Shown here: in pieces, positions 26,223 to 32,531 of the stretch
Layout: every line of letters starts with the position of its first letter
Position numbering within the stretch: position 1 is the first letter of the stretch
Assembly: GCF_026274175.1 (NCBI RefSeq)
Contig: NZ_JAPHNL010000308.1
Location: 1 to 32,531 of the forward strand
Source: Streptomyces beihaiensis
Lineage (GTDB): Bacteria; Actinomycetota; Actinomycetes; Streptomycetales; Streptomycetaceae
Direction: 5' to 3'
DNA length: 32,531 bases
Made by a program: the position numbers and the translations under genes
Notes under the pieces: model-generated
Seen by the model: only the letters and a program-made list of their open reading frames with translations
What the model was told of the DNA's origin: nothing
Database searches by the model: none

Positions 26223-27386
26223 ATGACGACCCCGCCGCGCCCCGACACCGACCTGTCCGCCGCCGAAGCCCGCCGTATCGCCCTGCGCGCGCAGGGCTTC
26301 CTCGGCGCCCCGGACCGCAAGGCGGGCGCGCCGGGAGTGCTGCGCCACCTGGGCGCGGTGCAGCTGGACACGATCTCCGTCCTGGCCCGCTCGCACGAAC
26401 TCGTTCCCTACGCGCGCCTGGGCGCGGTCGGCCGCCGGAAGGTCGAGGCGGCGTACTGGACCGGCACGCGCGCGTTCGAGTACTGGTCGCACGCCGCATG
26501 CGTCCTGCCGATCGAGGAGTGGCCCCACTTCGCGTTCCGCCGCCGCGCCTACCGCAACCGCCCCCACTGGTACCACCATCTGCCCCAGGGAGCGTACGAC
26601 CAGGTGATCAAGCAGCTGCGCGCCGAGGGCCCGCTCACCGCCACAGAGCTCGGCGGCGCCAAGAACAAGGGCGAGTGGTGGGACTGGTCGGAGTCGAAGA
26701 TCGCCGTCGAGCGCGCCCTGATGTACGGCGAGGTGGTGTGCGTCGAACGGCGCGGCTGGAAGCGCGTCTACGACCTGGCCGAGCGCGCCGTCCCCGCGGA
26801 ACTGCTCCACGACGAGCTCGACGACAAGGAGTGCGTGCGCCGCCTGGTCCGGCAGGCCGGAGAGGCCCTGGGCGTGGGCACACGCGCGGACATCGCCGAC
26901 TACCACCGGCTCAAGAGCGAACAGTTCGACGCGGTGATCGAGGAGACGGGCCTCGTCCCGGTGACGGTGGAGGGCTGGACCAAGCCCGCCTGGGCCGACC
27001 CGGCGGCACTGGCCACCGACCCGCGCGGACGGCACCGCACCACGCTCCTGTCGCCCTTCGACTCGCTCATCTGGGAGCGCGCGCGAACGGAGCGGATCTT
27101 CGGCTTCACCCACCGCCTGGAGGCGTACGTGCCCAAGCAGAAGCGCGTCCACGGCTACTTCGCGATGCCGGTGCTCTCCGGCGGCCGTCTGGTGGGCCGC
27201 GTCGACCCGGCCCGCGAGGGCACCACCCTGGTCGCCAAGCAGGTCTCCCTGGACGGCCCGAAGGCCGTACCGGCGGTCGCGCAGGCACTGCGGGAGGCGG
27301 CGACCTGGGTGGGCTGTGACAGCGTTCGCGTGGAACACATGCCCGATCCGACACTGAAGCCGGCCCTCACGGCGGCCTTGGCCTAG
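26223..27386 (+). CDS. winged-helix DNA glycosylase, YcaQ/AlkX-like (HTH_42 family)
   Basis: A 387-residue protein of the HTH_42/DUF1006 family, which includes E. coli YcaQ (AlkX) and Streptomyces AlkZ. These enzymes excise alkylated bases and unhook interstrand crosslinks. The catalytic signature here is GAVQLDTISVLARSHELV, with Gln47 and Asp49: the QxD form of YcaQ-like enzymes rather than the QxQ form of AlkZ. It also has AFEYWSHAACVLPIEEWPHF and LLSPFDSLIWERART, both family hallmarks. ATG 26223 (MTTPPRP) is preferred to the in-frame start at 26193. It probably protects the genome against bifunctional alkylators. A 27-bp array begins two bases after the stop. Confidence 0.9.
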   Translation: MTTPPRPDTDLSAAEARRIALRAQGFLGAPDRKAGAPGVLRHLGAVQLDTISVLARSHELVPYARLGAVGRRKVEAAYWTGTRAFEYWSHAACVLPIEEWPHFAFRRRAYRNRPHWYHHLPQGAYDQVIKQLRAEGPLTATELGGAKNKGEWWDWSESKIAVERALMYGEVVCVERRGWKRVYDLAERAVPAELLHDELDDKECVRRLVRQAGEALGVGTRADIADYHRLKSEQFDAVIEETGLVPVTVEGWTKPAWADPAALATDPRGRHRTTLLSPFDSLIWERARTERIFGFTHRLEAYVPKQKRVHGYFAMPVLSGGRLVGRVDPAREGTTLVAKQVSLDGPKAVPAVAQALREAATWVGCDSVRVEHMPDPTLKPALTAALA

Positions 27387-27388
27387 CG

Positions 27389-27537
27389 AGGACGTGTTCC
27401 GCGGCGTCGGCGCTCAGGGCCTGTTCGGCGGCGTCGGCGCCCAGGACCTTACCCGCGGCGCCGGCACTCAGAACCTGACCCGCGGCGTCGGCGCTCAGGA
27501 CCTGATCCGCGGCGTCGGCGCCCAGGACCTGTTCGAC
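27389..27537. repeat. 27-bp minisatellite (5 units plus one partial) between convergent genes
   Basis: Units beginning ggcg(t/c)cggc start at 27403, 27430, 27457, 27484 and 27511, an exact 27-bp step. The preceding stretch 27389-27402 (aggacgtgttccgc) matches the last half of the unit in register, so the array reaches to within two bases of the TAG of the glycosylase gene. A 27-bp unit keeps frame. The plus frame would encode RGVGAQDLx repeats and the minus frame VLxADAAxQ repeats. Neither frame has a convincing start, so I call it non-coding. It ends 22 bases from the response-regulator stop. Confidence 0.9.
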
Positions 27538-27559
27538 GCGCGGCAGCTCTCGCGGGAAC

Positions 27560-28312
27560 TCAGCGGATCTCGAGGATCTTCTCCCGCATCGCGTACACCA
27601 CGGCCTCCATCCTGGAGTGCAGTTGCAGCTTCTCCAGGATGTTGCGCACATGGTTCTTCACGGTGTTCTCCGAGATGAACAGCTCCTTGGCGATGTCCCG
27701 GTTGTTCATCCCCGTGGCCACGAGCTTGAGCACCTCCAGCTCCCGATCGGTCAGGCGCGGCGCGGGCACCAGCCTGCGCTCGTCCGTCCGCTGGATCATC
27801 GACTTGAACTCGGTGAGCAGCTTCGACGCCATGGACGGGCTGATCTGCGACTGCCCGTCGGCCACCGCGCGGATGGCCGTCGCCACCTCGTCGGTCGAGA
27901 TCTCCTTGAGCAGATAGCCGGTCGCCCCCGCCTTGATCGCGTCGTAGAGGTCCGCCTCCTCGTCGCTGATCGTCAGCATGATGATCTTCGCGCTTGGTGC
28001 GACCTCCTTGATGGCGGTGCACGCCTCGATGCCGCCCCTCTTGGGCATCCGCACATCCATCAGCACGATGTCCGGCAGCAGATCGGCCGCCTTGTCCACC
28101 GCCTCCGCGCCGTCGCCTGCCTCACCGATGACCTGGATGTCCTCCTCGGCCGCCAGCACGATCTCCAGGCCGCGCCGGAACAGGGCGTGGTCGTCCACCA
28201 CGAGAACCCTGATGGGCTCCTTGCGCGGGGAGACCTCGTCCGGTCCCATGCCGGCTCCGTCGTCGACAGCGCCGACGTCCGCGCCTCGCATCGGTCCGAA
28301 GCTGTCCGCCAT
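27560..28312 (-). CDS. orphan NarL/LuxR-family response regulator (OrrA-like by position)
   Basis: A 250-residue two-component response regulator. After a ~32-residue acidic leader, the receiver domain shows Asp40/Asp41, the phospho-acceptor Asp86 in IVLMDVRMP, Thr114 (MLTISDEE) and Lys136 (YLLKEIST). A LuxR-type HTH spans ~185-246 (LTDRELEVLKLVATGMNNRDIAKELFISENTVKNHV, listed here only as its family signature). No histidine kinase gene is adjacent. The S. coelicolor gene at the same place (SCO3008, between secA and hpf) is, from memory, the orphan regulator OrrA that works with the kinase OhkA in development and antibiotic control. ATG 28312 follows a strong GGGGGAGGA. Confidence 0.92.
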   Translation of the reverse strand: MADSFGPMRGADVGAVDDGAGMGPDEVSPRKEPIRVLVVDDHALFRRGLEIVLAAEEDIQVIGEAGDGAEAVDKAADLLPDIVLMDVRMPKRGGIEACTAIKEVAPSAKIIMLTISDEEADLYDAIKAGATGYLLKEISTDEVATAIRAVADGQSQISPSMASKLLTEFKSMIQRTDERRLVPAPRLTDRELEVLKLVATGMNNRDIAKELFISENTVKNHVRNILEKLQLHSRMEAVVYAMREKILEIR

Positions 28313-28450
28313 CGTTCCTCCCCCTGAAGGCCGTGGCCCGTGGTCCTGTGCCGGCCCAACCCGAGGCGTCGGCACACCGGTTGACCCGGCACAGCCATGA
28401 TTTCATGCCGCGCCCCTCACGCTACGACAGCGCGACGCACAAGGGGTCGC

Positions 28451-28494
28451 ACGAGAGTGCCCCCGGGGCGCACGCGCATCCCGGGGGCTCTCGT
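28451..28494 (-). terminator. terminator hairpin downstream of hpf
   Basis: Arms cgagag-cccccggg (28452-28467, with a two-base bulge tg) and cccgggggctctcg (28480-28493) form a 14-bp stem. An outer A-T pair at 28451/28494 extends it. It starts ~30 bases after the hpf stop and separates hpf from the response regulator gene. Confidence 0.65.
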
Positions 28495-28524
28495 CGGACG
28501 AGTGCCGAGGAGTGTCGAGAGGGG

Positions 28525-29220
28525 TCAGCCGCCGATGGCGTCGCCCGCGTCGGCCGACCTCACCTGGGCGACCATCGGGTCGGTGCTGAGGTGGATGACA
28601 CCGTAGTCGTAGGCATGCCGCCGGTAGACGACACTGGGCTCCTTGGTCTCGGAGTCGACGAACAGATAGAAGTCGTGCCCGACCAGCTCCATCTCGTAGA
28701 GCGCCTGGTCGAGCGTCATGGGCGCTGCCACGTGTGTCTTCTCGCGGACGACGAGCGGGCCCTCACCCTGGACCTCGAGCGATCCCATCTTCTTGGTCGG
28801 TACGCCGTCGGGTTCGGCCTGCGCCGTGGCGATCGTGCCGTCCCCGTTGAACCGCGCGGCGTCCGGGACGTGCTCGGGGACCTCGGCGGCCGAGAGCCGC
28901 TTGGTGCCGCGCCGCGACGACCGCTTGTCGTGCTGCTTGCGCAGGCGCGCGTCCAGCTTGTCCGTGGCCAGGTCGAGCGCCGCGTACGGATCGCTTGCCG
29001 AGGCTTCCGCCCGGATCACGGGGCCCCGGGTGCGCAGCGTGATCTCCACGCGGTCGCTCCGGTCTGCCTGCCGGGGGTTGGGCTCCTTGGACACCTCGAC
29101 GTCGAGGCTGATCACCTTGCCGTCGAGCTTCTGGATCTTGTCCAGCTTCAGCTTCTCGGCCACGTGCTTGCGGAACCGCTCAGGTACCTCGGTCTTGCGG
29201 CCCTTGACGACGATGTCCAC
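28525..29220 (-). CDS. hpf: long-form ribosome hibernation promoting factor (HPF/RaiA family)
   Basis: A 231-residue ribosome-associated factor that dimerises 70S particles into inactive 100S during stress or stationary phase. The N-terminal S30AE domain (residues ~1-105: MDIVVKGRKTEVPERFRKHV, VISLDVEVSKEPNP, RVEITLRTRGPVIRAEA, DPYAALDLATDKLDARL) binds the 30S decoding centre. The C-terminal domain (~160-215: KPMTLDQAL-like, EMELVGHDFYLFVDSET, VVYRRHAYDYGVIHL) mediates dimerisation and marks the long form. The GTG at 29220 is used because homology begins there and GGAG lies 6 nt upstream; the frame is open far upstream only by chance. Its leader carries two hairpins. Confidence 0.95.
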   Translation of the reverse strand: MDIVVKGRKTEVPERFRKHVAEKLKLDKIQKLDGKVISLDVEVSKEPNPRQADRSDRVEITLRTRGPVIRAEASASDPYAALDLATDKLDARLRKQHDKRSSRRGTKRLSAAEVPEHVPDAARFNGDGTIATAQAEPDGVPTKKMGSLEVQGEGPLVVREKTHVAAPMTLDQALYEMELVGHDFYLFVDSETKEPSVVYRRHAYDYGVIHLSTDPMVAQVRSADAGDAIGG

Positions 29221-29555
29221 GCAGAACTCCGTTCCCGGATAGCTCCGCTCCAGTGGCGGAGCATCTCCCTCTTGCACCAGACTCCGGCCAGATCCGGAGC
29301 CTCGGACTCGGTGACTTCCACCTCCTCCTCCCCCATCGGCAAGATCGCCACCCCCGACACGCCGGGTGATTGCAGAAACCACCGCGCAATCAGCGGCATG
29401 GCATTCCGAATGCGAGGTACAGCGCCCGGCTTTCCCGCCGAGTTCCTCACAACCGAACATATCTCGCCCGGACGGATGTCGTCACCCGCTACTGACGCGT
29501 ACCCCCATTCAGGTGAATGGAACCCCTCGCTACCTGCAACGACTCAGATCCCGCG
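29221..29555. promoter_or_regulatory. 335-bp hpf upstream region with two leader hairpins and an inverted repeat
   Basis: No gene is seen here. Just upstream of the hpf start are gctccgc/gcggagc (29242-29248 with 29256-29262) and ctccgg/ccggag (29282-29287 with 29294-29299), two short stem-loops that would lie in the 5' leader. Further up is ccattca-gg-tgaatgg (29505-29520), a perfect 7+7 inverted repeat about 290 bases before the start codon and 36 bases past the comF stop. This is the least GC-rich stretch of this block, consistent with promoters. Regulation of hpf by stress factors is known in Streptomyces; no specific factor box could be assigned. Confidence 0.45.
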
Positions 29556-30356
29556 TCAGTTCCGGTTTATTTCGAAAGAATCGGGAGAGGAAGCGATCAC
29601 AGCCGCTCGGACGGTGACGGCCTCTGGTTTTTCACGGCCTGAAGCGGCATGAGCCGTGCCGTTCCACTTCCGGTCGCCGCCTTCTCCGGGCCTCGCCGTA
29701 CCCAGCGCCGCGCGCATGACACGCGCCGCCTCCGCCAAGGAAGCGCCGGTCGTCATCAGGTCGTCGACCAGCACGATCCGGCCAATCCCGGCGAGCAGGC
29801 CACGGCCTCCGCCCGCGACTTCCAGCGCGCCGGTCACATTGGCCAGCCTCTGCCGCGCGCCGAGCCCCGCCTGATCGGCCACTTGTCGCCGCTGCCGCAG
29901 CACGGACAGCACCCGCACGGCGACCCCGGCACGCCGCAGCTCCGCCGCCGCGGCATACGCGATCCGCAGCGTGGGGTCGTGACCGCGCGCACGGGTGGCT
30001 CGGGGGGCGGAGGGGACGGGAACCAGCGCCAGGGGGCCCTCCCCTCCCCCTCCCCCTCCCCCCGTCCCCGCCGCCACCGCCACCGCCCCCGCCAGCGCCG
30101 CTCCGAGCGGTCGGGCCAAGCCCAACGCGCCGCGTTCCTTGTGCGCGAGCAGCACGGCCCGTGCCGGGTCCCGGTAGGGGACCGCCGCATGCACCGGCGG
30201 CAGCCCCGGTGGCGCCGGGCGCGGCCGGACCCGGCTCGGGCCGGTGCCGCGGACCGTCACCGCGCACCGGGTGCACAACGTCGTACGAGCCCTGCCGCAG
30301 CCCGCGCACCGGCCCGGCAACACCAGGTCGGAGAGGTCCTGCCACCAGCCGCGCAT
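29556..30356 (-). CDS. ComF family phosphoribosyltransferase-like protein
   Basis: A 266-residue ComF/GntX-type protein. An N-terminal four-Cys zinc ribbon (Cys17, Cys20, Cys28, Cys31) precedes a type I phosphoribosyltransferase fold. The PRPP loop is VLVDDLMTTGAS (residues ~195-206) and the family hallmark LVPVPSAPRATRARGHD is at ~109-125. In competent bacteria ComF aids DNA uptake; in Streptomyces the role is unknown. A run of seven Gly (residues ~98-104) is encoded by a long C-rich tract (plus strand ~30037-30062). The ATG at 30356 starts at the expected MRGWWQDL sequence but has no good ribosome binding site; a GTG at 30389 is an alternative. It lies 110 bp downstream of lpqB on the same strand. 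Confidence 0.88.
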   Translation of the reverse strand: MRGWWQDLSDLVLPGRCAGCGRARTTLCTRCAVTVRGTGPSRVRPRPAPPGLPPVHAAVPYRDPARAVLLAHKERGALGLARPLGAALAGAVAVAAGTGGGGGGGEGPLALVPVPSAPRATRARGHDPTLRIAYAAAAELRRAGVAVRVLSVLRQRRQVADQAGLGARQRLANVTGALEVAGGGRGLLAGIGRIVLVDDLMTTGASLAEAARVMRAALGTARPGEGGDRKWNGTAHAASGREKPEAVTVRAAVIASSPDSFEINRN

Positions 30357-30466
30357 GGGCCAACTGTGCCAAGGGACGGCTCGCGCCACCAGGCCTGTGG
30401 ACAACGCGCGTCGGCATGCTCTCCCTCTCGGAAGGAGGGGGATGGCAACGGGGAGGAAAATCCCGG

Positions 30467-32341
30467 TCAGCCGGGGTAGACCGGCGCCGTTCCGTCCTTG
30501 ACGATGGACTGCCAGGACGCTCCGGAGGGCAGCCGTACGATCCCGTCGTCGGAGTGCGCGAGCAGGGGCAGCCGGTCGTCGTCGGATGCCGTGACCTCGC
30601 TGACGCCGGCGAGGCCCGGCAGCGCCTGGCCGGTCGGGGCCGAGCCGTCGCACGGCACGTACCGGATCTGCTGGAGCCCTCCGGCCTCCCGGCCCACCAC
30701 GACGAGCTGGCTGCTGCCCGCCCACGACATGGCCGTCACCTCTTCCATCTCCGGGGCGGCCGGGCGCAGTTCGGTCACCGACACCTCGGTGCCGCCCTCT
30801 GCTGCCGAGTGGCGTTCGACGCGTCCTATACGCAGCTGTGTCGTGCCCTTGCCACCGTCCTTGCTCGCCTCCTTCACCAGGAGCGCGACGCGGACGCCGT
30901 CGGAGGACATCTTGACCGCCTCGACGCGGGCGCCGTCACCGAGTCCGTCGACCTGGACCTGCTGCATCCGGTCGGCGCGGCCCTGCCCGAACATCAGCAG
31001 ACGCGGGTTCTTCGGGTCTCGGTCGGCGACCCACAGGTCGCCGCGGCCGTCCCAGCTGGGCGTCGAGAGCCCGTCGCTCTCGGAGCGGGACTGGCTGTGG
31101 ACGAGCGCGGAGCCCAACGACGCGCCGTCGACCAGTGACGCCACGTACAGCGAGCGTCCGTCGACGGACACACCGGCGGCCTGGTCCTGGTCGTGCGCGA
31201 CGGCGACGGAACGCAGCTCCCGCCGTCCCTCACCGAGCGGCCCGGCGACCGGCTCGGGGCTCTTGCCGGACGCGTTGTTGCCCGGGAGTTCGGCGAGGCG
31301 CCCCTTGGAGTCGAGGAAGTACGGATGGTCGAACCGGCCCGCCGCCCGCTGCGACACCAGGCCGTCGGCCGCGTCCTCGGTCAGGGCGCACATGAGTCCG
31401 CCGTCGGACCGCTTGAGCTCGACCTCGTCGACGGCCGACGACGCCAGGTCGCGCAGCGAGAACAGCAGCTGCGCCGCCATCTCCTTGCACTGGCGCTGCC
31501 CGACGCCGTCCGCCTTGTCGTTCAGCGGCACGGTCAGCTTGTTCGCGTCGTCCGGCGTCAGCGACGTCACGCCGTCCTTGAGGGCCGTACCCGACGGGAA
31601 CGCGCTGGTCACCACGGGATTGAGCCAGTTCGACGGGCCCGCGACGACCTGTCTGACGGTCTCCGTCAACGGGTCGGTCCACTGCCGTACGAAGACGGGG
31701 TCGGCGACGAGTTGCTTCTGCCCGCGGCTCGCGTCCGACGCCGACTGGCTCTCCGCGTAGTAGTACTTGTTGACGGATTCGTAGATCCGCTGGAAGTTGA
31801 ACTGGCCGAGGACGACGCCGTCCGGCGGGGAGTCGATGCGCCATTGCTTGCCGGAGGCGGTGTCCACCTGGGACAGGTGGAGGCTGCCTCTGTACGGCTT
31901 CCGGTCCGGGTGGTACGCCTGGTGCCTGTCGATCGTGGCGACCTGTTGCCCGGTGATGGTGAAGGTGCGTCCCTCGTCGCCGGTGTTGGGCCGACCGGTC
32001 GAGGTGGTGTTGGGGCCGCTGTCGAGCACGGTGGTGCGCTGCTCGGGCCGCCACGCTTTGGCCGCCTTCTTCGTCAGGTACTTGCGTGCCATCGTGTACG
32101 AGGGGTCGTCGCTGGTCAGCGCGTCGAGGAAGCCGTCGACGATGCTCGACGGGCTGGCGTTGTCCTGCGGCGGCAGGGCGAAGACACGCACTTGTGGATC
32201 GGGGCTCTGGGCTCCTTCGACGGGCTGGAGGCCACCGCTGTCCGGCATGGACGCGCAGCCCGCCAGCACGATGACGCCGCACCCGGCGAGCGCTCCTGCC
32301 CGTACCCCGCGCCGCGCTCGCGGCGTCCGCTGCTCATCCAC
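30467..32341 (-). CDS. lpqB: lipoprotein LpqB, MtrAB accessory protein
   Basis: A 624-residue secreted lipoprotein. The signal peptide (RRGVRAGALAGCGVIVLAGC) ends in a lipobox LAGC with Cys29; a second LAGC at 18-21 precedes it but lacks the hydrophobic stretch. The N-terminal GerMN-like domain (~60-330) is followed by a beta-propeller-like region. LpqB binds the extracytoplasmic part of the sensor kinase MtrB and modulates MtrA phosphorylation, cell division and wall homeostasis in Actinobacteria. GTG at 32341 is chosen because it overlaps the end of the upstream frame by 8 bases (GTGGATGA), a coupling typical of mtrB-lpqB. An upstream GTG at 32404 would add a non-signal extension. Confidence 0.93.
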   Translation of the reverse strand: MDEQRTPRARRGVRAGALAGCGVIVLAGCASMPDSGGLQPVEGAQSPDPQVRVFALPPQDNASPSSIVDGFLDALTSDDPSYTMARKYLTKKAAKAWRPEQRTTVLDSGPNTTSTGRPNTGDEGRTFTITGQQVATIDRHQAYHPDRKPYRGSLHLSQVDTASGKQWRIDSPPDGVVLGQFNFQRIYESVNKYYYAESQSASDASRGQKQLVADPVFVRQWTDPLTETVRQVVAGPSNWLNPVVTSAFPSGTALKDGVTSLTPDDANKLTVPLNDKADGVGQRQCKEMAAQLLFSLRDLASSAVDEVELKRSDGGLMCALTEDAADGLVSQRAAGRFDHPYFLDSKGRLAELPGNNASGKSPEPVAGPLGEGRRELRSVAVAHDQDQAAGVSVDGRSLYVASLVDGASLGSALVHSQSRSESDGLSTPSWDGRGDLWVADRDPKNPRLLMFGQGRADRMQQVQVDGLGDGARVEAVKMSSDGVRVALLVKEASKDGGKGTTQLRIGRVERHSAAEGGTEVSVTELRPAAPEMEEVTAMSWAGSSQLVVVGREAGGLQQIRYVPCDGSAPTGQALPGLAGVSEVTASDDDRLPLLAHSDDGIVRLPSGASWQSIVKDGTAPVYPG

Positions 32342-32531
32342 GACCGCCGTCGCTCCCCTCACCGCGTTCCACCGCTGTCGTCCGCCCGGCCGGCTCTCCG
32401 GCACCGTGTCGGGTGCCGGCCGAGCCTTCGCGCGGTGCGGCGGAACCGCCGCGCGGGCGTGCCGCCGCGCCGCCGGTCCTGTCGCCTGGCGTCCGGCTGT
32501 CCTCGGTCGGGTCGCCGCCGCGCTCGTCCGG
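32334..32531 (-). CDS. mtrB: 3' end of a gene, probably mtrB sensor kinase (partial)
   Basis: One minus-strand frame is open from the window edge to a TGA at 32336-32334 that overlaps the lpqB GTG by 8 bases. It encodes a Gly/Arg/Thr/Asp/Ala-rich tail of ~65 residues with mostly G/C third codon positions, like the disordered C-terminal tail of Streptomyces MtrB. No kinase motif falls inside the window, so the name rests on the conserved order mtrA-mtrB-lpqB. The third frame also ends here (TGA near 32355) but is Arg-dominated, and I consider it noise. Confidence 0.5.
   Translation of the reverse strand, partial: PDERGGDPTEDSRTPGDRTGGAAARPRGGSAAPREGSAGTRHGAGEPAGRTTAVERGEGSDGGRG

Noticed and set aside
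27367-27651. A minus-strand frame extending across the 27-bp array as a C-terminal extension of the response regulator.
   Set aside because: It is in a different frame from the regulator, which ends normally after its HTH domain. No start codon lies between the regulator stop and the array.

Overview
The window is a very GC-rich, high-GC3 actinobacterial chromosome segment. Gene order and protein sequences point to Streptomyces, or a close relative: the block lpqB - comF - hpf - response regulator ... secA - Rv3235-like gene is a conserved actinobacterial neighbourhood, and the 1,644-residue NAD-dependent glutamate dehydrogenase is of the type known from Streptomyces. No prophage, transposon, CRISPR array, rRNA or tRNA is visible.

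Layout. (1) 1-1464: a possible 3' gene fragment runs into a 19-bp minisatellite that abuts the stop codon of ohr (minus). The thiol regulator gene ohrR (plus) diverges from ohr across overlapping palindromic operators. (2) 1614-11121: a surface-polymer locus of the wall-teichoic-acid type. It holds a GT2 glycosyltransferase, a GalE-type epimerase, a TetR regulator (opposite strand), a TagG/TagH-type ABC exporter, a CDP-glycerol glycerophosphotransferase (TagF/TagB family) with a degenerate GT2 domain at its N-terminus, and a second GT2 enzyme paralogous to the first. The likely scheme is NDP-sugar supply (GalE), polymerisation and decoration on a lipid carrier (TagF-like and GT2 enzymes), then export (TagGH). 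(3) 11259-13600 (minus): a polyprenyl-phosphate-mannose synthase-like GT2 translationally coupled to a multipass GT-C-like membrane protein. (4) 13843-18777 (minus): the giant NAD-GDH. (5) 19267-21317: a DJ-1/PfpI protein, a HAD hydrolase and a DUF6912-like protein. (6) 21607-25307: an Rv3235-family gene converging on secA, with a second 19-bp minisatellite and a near-perfect 17-bp terminator stem between them. (7) 25526-27386: a GNAT acetyltransferase and a YcaQ/AlkX-type winged-helix DNA glycosylase. A 27-bp minisatellite follows the glycosylase gene. (8) 27560-32531 (minus): an orphan NarL/LuxR response regulator, long HPF, ComF, LpqB and the 3' end of what should be mtrB.

Most genes are conventional. 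The most unusual signal is in the DNA between them. Two separate minisatellites share a 19-bp period. In both, the gene's TGA stop falls at the same place in the repeat unit (TG|ACCG), and the first units include the stop itself. A 17-bp tandem duplication also contains a stop codon, and a 27-bp array starts just after one. This suggests a recurrent process that amplifies DNA at gene 3' ends, or a repeat family that is tolerated or selected there.
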